From: Candidatus Omnitrophota bacterium
GTDB lineage: Bacteria; Omnitrophota; Gorgyraeia; S143-82
Length of the DNA: 18,847 nt
Assembly (NCBI GenBank): GCA_027065215.1
Contig: JAMOOT010000037.1
Span: 1 to 18,847 of the forward strand
Direction of reading: 5' to 3'
Under the pieces are notes generated by a model. That model did no database searches, was not told where the DNA came from, and saw nothing but the letters and a program-made list of their open reading frames with translations. How positions within the stretch are numbered: the stretch's first letter is position 1; each line of letters starts with the position of its first letter. Shown piece after piece: positions 7,661 to 15,143 of this stretch. The translations under genes were made by a program, and so were the position numbers.

Positions 7661-9221
7661 TCTCTTTCTCCTCTTCTCTTGCTTCCGGTGCCAAATCTCT
7701 CATACTAAGGCCAATTTTCATCTGCTCTGGATCTACTTTGACAATCTTGACCTTAACCTTATCGTGAGGCTTAAGGTGTTCAGCCATAGTTTTATCCATC
7801 TCTGACATATACACCAAGCCTTCCAAATCTTCCTCTAATTTTACAAAGACCCCAAAGTTAGTAACTTTTACCACTTCACCTTCTACTACAGTGCCAACCT
7901 TAAACCTTTCAACTATCTCAGGCCACGGATTGGGTTTTAACTGCTTTATTCCCAATGCTATTTTCTGAGCGTCCTTGTCAATAGAAAGGACTTTTACCTC
8001 TATTTCCTCTTCTTTTTTCAAAAGTTCTTGAGGGTGGGTTACCCGACGTGTCCAGGACATATCAGAGACATGGACCATCCCCTCTATCCCATCGATCAAC
8101 TCGACAAAAGCACCATAATCAGTAAAGCCTTTGACTTTCCCTTTGAGAGTAGATCCTATCGGTATCTTCTCATCAACAGTATCCCAAGGATTTGTTTGAA
8201 GTTGCTTAGTGCCAAGAGACAATTTCCTCTTATCCTTATCTACATACAAGACCATTGTTTCAATTTCATCTCCTACCTTGAAAAGGTCATGGGGATTTAC
8301 ATTCCTTCTGGTCCATGACATCTCTGAAACATGAACCAATCCTTCAACACCCGGTTCCAATTCCACAAACACACCATAAGGCATAATGTTTACAACCTTA
8401 CCCTTGACCTTTGATCCCACAGGATATTTTTCTTCTACCTTCTGCCATGGATCTTCAGTAAGTTGTTTTAATCCAAGAGCCACTTTTCCTGCCTCTTTAT
8501 CCACAGATAAAACTTTAACTTTTATTTTGTCTCCTACTTTGAGAATCTCTGAAGGATGCGATATCTTACCCCAACTCATATCTGTTATATGAAGAAGACC
8601 ATCTACCCCGCCAAGATCGACAAATGCACCAAAATCAGTAATATTCTTAACTACTCCTTCTCGCACAATGCCTTCTTCCAATTCTTCCCATAACCGCTTC
8701 TGCGCATCTTCTTTTTCCTTTTGAAGTGCGTCTTTTCGCGAAACTACTATATTCTTTCTCAGCCGATTTATCTTAATGATCATAAAATTAAAATCTTGGC
8801 CTAATACCTGTCTTTCTCGTCCACGAAAAGTTGACAAAGAATTAGGCAAAAAACAATCCATACCGCATATATCAACAATAAAACCACCTTTTACTATCCT
8901 TGCCACTTTCCCCTCAACAATACTGCCTTCTTTATGGCGGGAAATTATATTCTCCCAACCCATCAATCGATCAGCCTTTCTTTTAGAGATAATAAGCATA
9001 CCATCGTCATCTTCTGTAGTCTCCACAAACACATCGATTTCCTTTCCTACCTCTATATCTTCCCAGAGAAATTCTTCCTTAGGGATAAAACCTTCCGACT
9101 TATATCCAATATCAACCACTACCTCATTGCCCGAAACCCTAATTACCTTGCCTTTAACAATCTCTCCGTCCTTAATTTCTTTCAAATGCTGCATATACAA
9201 ATCCATAATCTCGCTACTCAT
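7653..9221 (-). CDS. rpsA: 30S ribosomal protein S1 (six S1 domains)
   Basis: A 522-residue protein of six S1 RNA-binding repeats at about 19-83, 99-165, 184-254, 269-341, 356-428 and 443-510. It helps the 30S subunit capture and unfold mRNA during initiation. Domains 1 and 2 are divergent, as usual for the ribosome-docking domains. Domains 3-6 share the typical GxFV..GVEGL.H.SE/DMSW pattern, and domains 4 and 5 are the most alike (HVSEMSWTRR and HVSDMSWTRR), which suggests repeat expansion. The C-terminus is a short acidic tail. A perfect SD (AAGGAGGT) lies 9 nt before the ATG, in keeping with high expression. Unlike some Clostridia and Thermotogae, where IspH and S1 are fused, here ispH is a separate gene 33 bp upstream. 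Confidence 0.96.
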   Translation of the reverse strand: MSSEIMDLYMQHLKEIKDGEIVKGKVIRVSGNEVVVDIGYKSEGFIPKEEFLWEDIEVGKEIDVFVETTEDDDGMLIISKRKADRLMGWENIISRHKEGSIVEGKVARIVKGGFIVDICGMDCFLPNSLSTFRGRERQVLGQDFNFMIIKINRLRKNIVVSRKDALQKEKEDAQKRLWEELEEGIVREGVVKNITDFGAFVDLGGVDGLLHITDMSWGKISHPSEILKVGDKIKVKVLSVDKEAGKVALGLKQLTEDPWQKVEEKYPVGSKVKGKVVNIMPYGVFVELEPGVEGLVHVSEMSWTRRNVNPHDLFKVGDEIETMVLYVDKDKRKLSLGTKQLQTNPWDTVDEKIPIGSTLKGKVKGFTDYGAFVELIDGIEGMVHVSDMSWTRRVTHPQELLKKEEEIEVKVLSIDKDAQKIALGIKQLKPNPWPEIVERFKVGTVVEGEVVKVTNFGVFVKLEEDLEGLVYMSEMDKTMAEHLKPHDKVKVKIVKVDPEQMKIGLSMRDLAPEAREEEKENE

Positions 9222-9230
9222 TCTCTATCA

Positions 9231-9238
9231 ACCTCCTT
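9231..9238 (-). promoter_or_regulatory. Strong Shine-Dalgarno of rpsA
   Basis: ACCTCCTT on the plus strand reads AAGGAGGT on the minus strand, 9 nt before the rpsA ATG. It sits in the 33-bp ispH-rpsA gap, the largest gap in the minus-strand array. Just upstream is a 5-bp inverted repeat, GAACT/AGTTC (9243-9256). Confidence 0.8.
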
Positions 9239-9254
9239 CCAAGAACTCATCAGT

Positions 9255-10115
9255 TCATTTACCTATTAATTCATTAACTCTCTTCTCGAACGCCTTTACT
9301 AACCAATCAGGAGTAGAGGTCCCACTTATCAATCCAATCCGATCACCTCCTAACATATCACACGTTAATTCCTCCGGCGAACTCAAATGATAGGCCTGAG
9401 TATATTGCTTACCTATTTCGTATAACCTCTTGGTATTAGCGCTTTTCTTCCCTCCTATCACCAAGAGCACATCGGAGTGTTTTGCCAATTCTACTACCTC
9501 ACGTTGACGTTCCACTACATCACGACATATCGTATTAAAAATACGAACTTCTTTGCTTGGGAAAGAGCCAGAAATCAATTTCTCAACCGCTGCCTTATAT
9601 AGTTGAACAGACTGAGTTGTCTGAGACACAACACCATAATTAACAAAATTGAAGGATAAATTATCATTTAAAACACTCTCCTTGTCAACAACTATCAGTT
9701 CGGGAACTAATGATTTTACCGCCAGGACTTCAGGATGTTCTTTATCTCCAACCATCACCACAGAAAAACCCTCTTTGTGAAGGTTAACGACAATCTCTTG
9801 AAGTCGACGCACATATACACAAATTAAATCTATTATCCGAAGTCTTTTCTCATCACATCGCTTGCGCAGTTCGGGCGGAGTACCATGAGAGGGCAATAAG
9901 ACCAAGGCCTTATCTGGAATATCTTCTATCGAATCAACCACACACAACCCTTTCTTAACAAGGCGCGCAATCTCCTTTTCGTTATGGATAAACATTCCTA
10001 AGGAATAAACTAACTCATTAGGATGTTCAGAAAGGGCTTTCTCTACCAACCCTACGGCATTTTTAACCCCAACACAAAAGCCACAGTTGCTGGCAACTAT
10101 CAACTTAACACTCAC
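9255..10115 (-). CDS. ispH: 4-hydroxy-3-methylbut-2-enyl diphosphate reductase
   Basis: Last enzyme of the MEP isoprenoid pathway, an iron-sulfur enzyme that turns HMBPP into IPP and DMAPP. The 286-residue product has the three cluster cysteines C14 (GFCVGV), C99 and C197 (TICRDVVERQ). Substrate-pocket residues match the family: H44, H77 (SHGTPPE), H127 and E129 (HPEV), T166/T167 (SQTT), S225 and N227, and S267 (SGTSTPD). The sequence around C99 reads LICVYVRRLQ where most homologues have TCPxV, an odd substitution of both neighbours of the cysteine. The start is GTG, overlapping the plsC stop by 4 bp (GTGA), with an AGGAGGTG box about 15 nt upstream. Family assignment is firm. Confidence 0.95.
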   Translation of the reverse strand: MSVKLIVASNCGFCVGVKNAVGLVEKALSEHPNELVYSLGMFIHNEKEIARLVKKGLCVVDSIEDIPDKALVLLPSHGTPPELRKRCDEKRLRIIDLICVYVRRLQEIVVNLHKEGFSVVMVGDKEHPEVLAVKSLVPELIVVDKESVLNDNLSFNFVNYGVVSQTTQSVQLYKAAVEKLISGSFPSKEVRIFNTICRDVVERQREVVELAKHSDVLLVIGGKKSANTKRLYEIGKQYTQAYHLSSPEELTCDMLGGDRIGLISGTSTPDWLVKAFEKRVNELIGK

Positions 10116-10831
10116 TTGAGTTTCTGGTTCACCTCCTCACTCAAATCCTTAATTCGAGACATTATATCATCACCTATGGATTTAGCCAAACTTTTATCTA
10201 ACTGCTTTCCGACCTTTATCCCATATCTTTCCACAAAATCAATAGGCCGTCCAATACTCACTATTATCCGACTGTCAGAAAGTCTCGTTGCCCCCCTTGG
10301 CAGGGCCTCATAGGTGCCTTCGATAAACACCGGGACAACAGGCAGACCTGTCACCTGAACCACAAAACCAATTCCTGGTTTGGCTGGCAATAGATTACCA
10401 TCAGGCGTACGCTCTCCTTCGGGAAAGATAACAAATGGTTGATTGGTACGTTTAAAATAATTAATCCAACGAAAAAATCTCTTTAGGTCCTTAGGATTCG
10501 GTGATATCGGAATTGCACCTTGAGAGCGAATCAAGAGATTGAATAATAGATTGGCCTTAAAAAGCTCTATTTTAGCAAAATAACGTAAAGGCCGTCCTCT
10601 AAAACAGACCCCGATAAGTGGAGGATCAAGATGACTTTCGTGATTAGGGGCGACGATAAAACAACCACTCTTGGGAATGTTTTCACGGCCTATAACCTTT
10701 AGACCATATTTGCATCGAAAAAAGATCCAAACGATTAGAAAAGAGAGCCAATAATACAATATCCTTATAGGCCAAAGGGCTCTATTAAAAAAATAATCCC
10801 AATCTACATCCTTAGATCTTAATCTCCTCAT
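10112..10831 (-). CDS. plsC: 1-acyl-sn-glycerol-3-phosphate acyltransferase
   Basis: A 239-residue membrane-associated acyltransferase that makes phosphatidic acid from lysophosphatidic acid. It has a hydrophobic N-terminal segment (about 20-39), the catalytic motif NHESHLD (63-69), and motif III FPEGER (136-141), followed by PAKPGIGFV and the VPVFIEGT segment. I choose the ATG at 10831 because AAGGAG lies 8 nt upstream; the TTG two codons earlier (10837) sits too close to that box. The start lies 20 bp inside the tyrA-cmk gene, and the stop overlaps ispH by 4 bp, so both junctions look coupled. The place after cmk is typical for plsC in bacteria. Acyl-chain and acceptor specificity cannot be read from the sequence. 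Confidence 0.9.
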   Translation of the reverse strand: MRRLRSKDVDWDYFFNRALWPIRILYYWLSFLIVWIFFRCKYGLKVIGRENIPKSGCFIVAPNHESHLDPPLIGVCFRGRPLRYFAKIELFKANLLFNLLIRSQGAIPISPNPKDLKRFFRWINYFKRTNQPFVIFPEGERTPDGNLLPAKPGIGFVVQVTGLPVVPVFIEGTYEALPRGATRLSDSRIIVSIGRPIDFVERYGIKVGKQLDKSLAKSIGDDIMSRIKDLSEEVNQKLK

Positions 10832-12317
10832 TAGCAATTCTCCTTTTTATCTCGTAATAAATCACATTAAGAGTATGTTCTATGGACAGATTAGAACTAT
10901 CGATGTAGAAGGCATCTTTGGCCCTACGTAATGGCCCAACATCCCTACTCAAGTCCGAAGCATCTCTGGCCAACATATCTTCCAAGAGATGCTCTTTATC
11001 TATATCTATCTTCTTTTGCTTGAGCTCATTATATCTACGCTCTACCCTTACATCAAAACTTGCATCCAGATAAAACTTAAACCTTGCCTCCGGAATAACA
11101 ACCGTGGTGATATCTCGGCCCTCTATCACTGCCCGTCCTTTTAATGCCATCTCTCTCTGAATCGCAACCATATACTCTCTTACCTTGGGCTCACGGGCCA
11201 AAAATACTACGTTACTTGTTACTTCCGGACGCCGTATTTCCTCACTAACATCCTCGCCGTTAAGCAATACTCTGGGAGGAATACTCTCGGTTAATTCAAT
11301 AGAAGAGGATTGGATACAAGAAAGGACATCTGAAACTGATTCCAAATTTATTCCCCTCCGCATACAAGATAATGTTCCAGCACGGTACATAGCGCCTGTG
11401 TCAATTAGTCGAAATCCCAATTTCATCGCTAACAACTTGGCTATGGTACTCTTGCCTGCCCCTGCAGGTCCATCGATCGCCACTGTGTATACTCCATCCT
11501 CCTCTGGTTCAGGCAGATAGCCGACAACAACGTCCCTGTCTTCCTGAATGGCCTGCATCTTCTCCGAAAAGGCCTCCAAAAACTCTTGACCAGATTTGAT
11601 AAGGTTATCAGCATTTGCCCTAAATATTCCATTCCAGAGATGAAGATCAGCATAGGAGATTCTGGTTAAATCTCTAAGAGAACCACCAGAAAGTCTAAGA
11701 TGAGAATCTCGCAAAATATCCCGATAGGAAAAACTTATTAGGTGTGGCAAATGCGAGGTATAGGCTAATATACTATCGTGTTCCTCGGGAGACATAATAA
11801 AGACATCCATTCCCAAGAAATTATAAAATCTGCGTACAAGATCTATTACATCAGGAGGAACATCATCAGAAGGGCAAAGCACTGCTGGTCTTCCCATAAA
11901 CAAATCCTTTAAGGCATTTTCAAACCCTCTTTTGTGAGAGCCAGCAATGGGATGGGAAGGGATAAACCAGACCCCAGGATAATTTCCTTTTATGACCTGA
12001 TAACGTTGGCAAATAGGCACCTTTACACTTCCAACATCAATAAGAACCGTCCCTTCTTTCGCACTCTCCAGAATCTTAGGCAGATGAGAGATTATATGGG
12101 CTATAGGTGTAGATATCACAATCAAATCCGCATCGGAAATAGCAGAATAGCTATCGCTTATTTCATCCACTATTCCCAAACTTTTTGCTTTTTCTAACCG
12201 TTCTATGCTCCGCCCAATACCTATTACCTTATTGGCAAACCCGGAAAATTTTATCCGCTTAGCAATAGACCCACCTATAAGCCCAACTCCTACTACTCCT
12301 ACTGTGTATTGCCTCAT
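10812..12317 (-). CDS. Prephenate dehydrogenase / cytidylate kinase fusion (TyrA-Cmk)
   Basis: A 501-residue two-domain protein read without interruption. Residues 1 to about 265 are a complete prephenate dehydrogenase (tyrosine biosynthesis), with an NAD(P) site GVGLIGGS (10-17), the catalytic-region SHPIAGS (121-127, H122), HLPH (189-192) and the LRDLTRIS segment (214-221). A short linker (about 266-276) leads to a full-length CMP/dCMP kinase (277-501), with P-loop GPAGAGKST (283-291), DTGAMYR (306-312), EGRDITTVV (399-407) and a C-terminal PLRRAKDAFYIDSS segment. The start ATG overlaps the aroE stop (ATGA) and has a GAGGAGG box. In many genomes tyrA, aroA and cmk are consecutive; here aroA is absent and the outer two are joined. 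An in-frame GTG at V279 with an upstream SD-like box could also give Cmk alone. Domain calls are firm; bifunctionality is inferred. Confidence 0.92.
   Translation of the reverse strand: MRQYTVGVVGVGLIGGSIAKRIKFSGFANKVIGIGRSIERLEKAKSLGIVDEISDSYSAISDADLIVISTPIAHIISHLPKILESAKEGTVLIDVGSVKVPICQRYQVIKGNYPGVWFIPSHPIAGSHKRGFENALKDLFMGRPAVLCPSDDVPPDVIDLVRRFYNFLGMDVFIMSPEEHDSILAYTSHLPHLISFSYRDILRDSHLRLSGGSLRDLTRISYADLHLWNGIFRANADNLIKSGQEFLEAFSEKMQAIQEDRDVVVGYLPEPEEDGVYTVAIDGPAGAGKSTIAKLLAMKLGFRLIDTGAMYRAGTLSCMRRGINLESVSDVLSCIQSSSIELTESIPPRVLLNGEDVSEEIRRPEVTSNVVFLAREPKVREYMVAIQREMALKGRAVIEGRDITTVVIPEARFKFYLDASFDVRVERRYNELKQKKIDIDKEHLLEDMLARDASDLSRDVGPLRRAKDAFYIDSSNLSIEHTLNVIYYEIKRRIANEEIKI
10840..10845 (-). 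promoter_or_regulatory. Shine-Dalgarno that sets the plsC start
   Basis: CTCCTT on the plus strand reads AAGGAG on the minus strand, 8 nt before the ATG at 10831 but only 2 nt from the TTG at 10837. It therefore favours the ATG. It lies within the 3' end of the tyrA-cmk gene. Confidence 0.65.
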
Positions 12318-13174
12318 TTCATAATCCTCCTCAATGCCTTCTCCATCACCTCAATAGGGGGGTTTTTGCCAGTCCAGTGCTTGAATGCCAATGCCCCTTG
12401 CCGCAATAACATACCCAATCCATTGGCACAAGGCATCTTCAATTTTTTGGCCCGTCTTAATAAAGGGGTAATAGAAGGAGAATAAACAAGGTCATAAACC
12501 AATGTATTTCGATTAAACAAATTCAGGTCAACCACCTCTGGATCACCCTCTTTCATACCAACAGGCGTTGCATTTACTAATAAATCTATATTCCTTGCCA
12601 CTTTTTCAATCTCAGGCGATTTAATGCCCGCTATCACACACCCCGGATATTCTTTTTTCAGTGAGGTAACCAATTTTTTTACCTTAGAGTAATCTATATC
12701 TGTTAAATAGATTTGAACAGCTCCTGCATCAGCCAATGCAAACGAGACCGCACGACTGGCTCCACCTGCTCCAATTATAAGTATCTTTTTATTCTTTGCA
12801 GAAAATCGACAAGTATCTCTTAGATCACGGATAAAACCTTCCGCATCAGTATTTGTTCCTATGAGTTTATCTCCTCTCCAAAATATGGTATTTACCGCAC
12901 CAATACGTTTAGACACAAGCGTTATTTCATCAAGAAACTTTATTACGGCCTCTTTGTAAGGAACAGTGACATTAACCCCCGCCAGACCTAATGTCCTAAT
13001 TCCATCTATTGCCTTCTTCAAATCTTCTTTTCTCCTAACTTCAAAACAAACATAAACGGCATTTATGCCCAAAGATCTAAACGCTGCATTGTGCATTTGA
13101 GGAGAACGACTATGTCTGACAGGATTACCTATTAATCCATAGACCAGTGTCTTAGCATCAACATTTATCCCCAT
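12314..13174 (-). CDS. aroE: Shikimate dehydrogenase (NADP+)
   Basis: Reduces 3-dehydroshikimate to shikimate in the aromatic amino acid pathway. The 286-residue product has the substrate-binding HSRSPQMHN segment (S22, S24), the catalytic lysine K74 in NVTVPYKEAV, N95 in GAVNT, and D110 in GTNTD. The nucleotide-binding GAGGASRA motif is at 136-143, then NATPVGM, and finally the C-terminal GLGMLLRQGALAF helix with the conserved glutamine. Length is normal. A GGAGG box lies 6 nt before the ATG. It overlaps tyrA-cmk by 4 bp, so shikimate and tyrosine steps are linked. The next pathway steps (aroK, aroA, aroC) are not in this window. Confidence 0.95.
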   Translation of the reverse strand: MGINVDAKTLVYGLIGNPVRHSRSPQMHNAAFRSLGINAVYVCFEVRRKEDLKKAIDGIRTLGLAGVNVTVPYKEAVIKFLDEITLVSKRIGAVNTIFWRGDKLIGTNTDAEGFIRDLRDTCRFSAKNKKILIIGAGGASRAVSFALADAGAVQIYLTDIDYSKVKKLVTSLKKEYPGCVIAGIKSPEIEKVARNIDLLVNATPVGMKEGDPEVVDLNLFNRNTLVYDLVYSPSITPLLRRAKKLKMPCANGLGMLLRQGALAFKHWTGKNPPIEVMEKALRRIMK

Positions 13175-13190
13175 ACTTATCCTCCATAAT

Positions 13191-14219
13191 TCAAAACAAC
13201 CCCTCTTCTCTCTCTTTATCCCTACCCAAGATATGTCTATAAGCCAATTCTGTGGCCTCTCTCCCTCGAGGCGTGCGTTTAAGTAAACATGCCTTTAATA
13301 GGTACGGCTCAACCACATCTATTAATGTATCAACCTCCTCGTTAAGTGTGGCTGAAAGGGATTCTATACCTACTGGACCTCCTTTGTAAACCTCTATAAT
13401 CGTTCGCAATAGTTTACGATCCAATTCATCAAGCCCCAGATCATCTATCCCCAGAGAATGCAAGGCCATATCAGCCACATCTCGATCTATCTTCCCATCT
13501 GCCTTTACCTGGGCATAATCCCTGACCCTTCGGAGCAATCGGTTAGCAATTCTTGGGGTCCCTCGAGAGCGTCGAGCAATCTCAAGCGCACCTTTTTCTG
13601 TTATCTCTACATCCAATACATTGGCCGAACGAAGAATAATTTTTACAAGGTCCTCAGGTTCATAAAACTCCAGGTGATAAAAAAAACCGAACCTACTGCG
13701 CATCGGAGCACTAAGAAGCCCACTTCGAGTGGTGGCACCAATCAAAGTAAATGGTTTTAAATTAAACTTTATTGTCTTGGCATATGGCCCTTTGTCTATC
13801 ACAAAATCTATCTTAAAGGACTCAATAGCCGGATATAAAAACTCCTCAACAATACGAGGTAAACGATGAATTTCATCGATAAATAATACATCACCACTTT
13901 CTAAATTAGTAAGTATACCTACCAAATCCCCCGGTCGCTCTAATGCAGGCCCTGATGTGGATATCATATGAGCACCCATTTCTTTTGCTATGATATGGGC
14001 CAATGTGGTTTTCCCCAATCCAGGAGGGCCAGAAAGGAGAATGTGTTCTATGACCTCCCCTCGTTGTTTAGCCGCTGAGATACCAATTTTAAGATTTTCT
14101 ACAACCTGACGCTGGCCGATAAATTCATCTAAACAATCTGGCCTCAAGGAAAGTCCCAGGACCCTATCCTCTTCGGATTCTCCCGGACTTACCAAACGAG
14201 ACAGATCAAAACCTTCCAT
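13191..14219 (-). CDS. ruvB: Holliday junction branch-migration ATPase RuvB
   Basis: The hexameric AAA+ motor that, with RuvA, drives branch migration of Holliday junctions during recombination repair. The 342-residue product shows the family layout: N-terminal [12 protein letters not shown], Walker [10 protein letters not shown] (64-72), Walker B DEIH (115-118), sensor 1 GATTR (161-165) and the arginine finger region APMRSRFG (R174). A C-terminal winged helix follows, with [13 protein letters not shown]. Length is typical. ruvA and ruvC, often adjacent, are not in the window. The gene begins 9 bp after the thiL stop with no clear SD and ends 16 bp before aroE. Confidence 0.97.
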   Translation of the reverse strand: MEGFDLSRLVSPGESEEDRVLGLSLRPDCLDEFIGQRQVVENLKIGISAAKQRGEVIEHILLSGPPGLGKTTLAHIIAKEMGAHMISTSGPALERPGDLVGILTNLESGDVLFIDEIHRLPRIVEEFLYPAIESFKIDFVIDKGPYAKTIKFNLKPFTLIGATTRSGLLSAPMRSRFGFFYHLEFYEPEDLVKIILRSANVLDVEITEKGALEIARRSRGTPRIANRLLRRVRDYAQVKADGKIDRDVADMALHSLGIDDLGLDELDRKLLRTIIEVYKGGPVGIESLSATLNEEVDTLIDVVEPYLLKACLLKRTPRGREATELAYRHILGRDKEREEGLF

Positions 14220-14228
14220 AATAGCATC

Positions 14229-15140
14229 TTAGAAGTGTTCATATCCCCTCGGGGACAAAGGATAACAGGATCTTCCATCCCTCAAATAGAGCCCAACTGC
14301 ACCACCATCAACTATCTTTCCAATCGGATAAAATCTATAAAGCAAGGAACCAATACTTGCCATCATCCTCTTAGATTCGTCCTCTGACAGGGTAAAAAGC
14401 AGTTCAAAATCTTCCCCCATATATAAGGCCTCTTCCCAATCTCTGGCATCTTTATGGACAGGGATCTTATCCTTGACCAATTCCGCCACCACATTGCTTT
14501 TTTCTAATATGTGAAATAAATCCCTAACCAGGCCATCTGATATATCTATCATTGCTGTTGGATGAAAATTCTGCACCAAAAACCTTGCTTCGGGAATACG
14601 GGGGGAAACCAACAAGTGTCTCTTATATAAACTACCCCCCAATGGTCCAGAAACCCATATCCAATCCGATTTTTTTGCTCCAGAACGAAGAACAACCTTC
14701 TCTTTTTCTACCTTGCCCACAACAGAGACACTCAGGTATAAGACATCGCTCTTTACCGTATCTCCACCTACAACATCGACATCAAACAGATCCAACAAAA
14801 ACTTCATCCCGAATACAATCTCTTCAAGATGTTCTGATTCAATATAATCTGGAACTCCCAGATCAACAGTCAAGGCCAACGGATAACCACCCATCGCCGC
14901 AACATCGCTTAACACAACACCAACTGCCTTTCTTCCAATAAGAGATCTATCCGGTATGTTATACAAAAAATGCCTCCCATCAACAATAGAATCGGATCCC
15001 AGCAACAAATACTCTTTTTCTAAACCCACATCCAATACAGAACAGTCATCTCCAATCCCTACCTTTACATCTTTCCGATGGGAGGGCAGGAGAATATTCT
15101 TAATCCTATCGATAGTTCTAAATTCGCCTTTTACTGCCAC
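14229..15140 (-). CDS. thiL: Thiamine-monophosphate kinase
   Basis: Phosphorylates thiamine monophosphate to the active cofactor thiamine diphosphate, using ATP. The 303-residue protein belongs to the PurM/ThiL fold. Visible motifs are the metal-binding GIGDDC (28-33, usually GDDAA), SDSIVDGRHF (49-58), GRKAVGVVLSDVAAMGG (69-85), VVGGDT, WVSGPLGGS, MIDISDGL and GEDFELLF. The last two are strongly typical of ThiL. The GTG start is 3 bp after the lptD stop; the SD is weak, so coupling to lptD is likely. No other thiamine genes are nearby, which is common for thiL because it often sits in housekeeping clusters. Confidence 0.93.
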   Translation of the reverse strand: MAVKGEFRTIDRIKNILLPSHRKDVKVGIGDDCSVLDVGLEKEYLLLGSDSIVDGRHFLYNIPDRSLIGRKAVGVVLSDVAAMGGYPLALTVDLGVPDYIESEHLEEIVFGMKFLLDLFDVDVVGGDTVKSDVLYLSVSVVGKVEKEKVVLRSGAKKSDWIWVSGPLGGSLYKRHLLVSPRIPEARFLVQNFHPTAMIDISDGLVRDLFHILEKSNVVAELVKDKIPVHKDARDWEEALYMGEDFELLFTLSEDESKRMMASIGSLLYRFYPIGKIVDGGAVGLYLRDGRSCYPLSPRGYEHF

Positions 15141-15143
15141 AGT

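Noticed and set aside
9222..9254. IspH-S1 fusion as found in some other bacteria
   Set aside because: A TGA stop ends ispH at 9255, and rpsA has its own perfect SD and ATG after 33 bp. The genes are separate.
8776..9390. Plus-strand open frame of 204 codons
   Set aside because: It lies antisense across rpsA and the end of ispH. Its translation is low-complexity, rich in Ser/Ile/Pro/Thr with no domain pattern. The minus-strand S1 protein fully explains the region.
11441..11653. Minus-strand 70-codon frame overlapping the TyrA-Cmk junction
   Set aside because: It is a shifted frame inside the fusion gene, and the encoded peptide has no family resemblance. The GAGGAGG next to its internal ATG has zero spacing and would not work as an SD for it.
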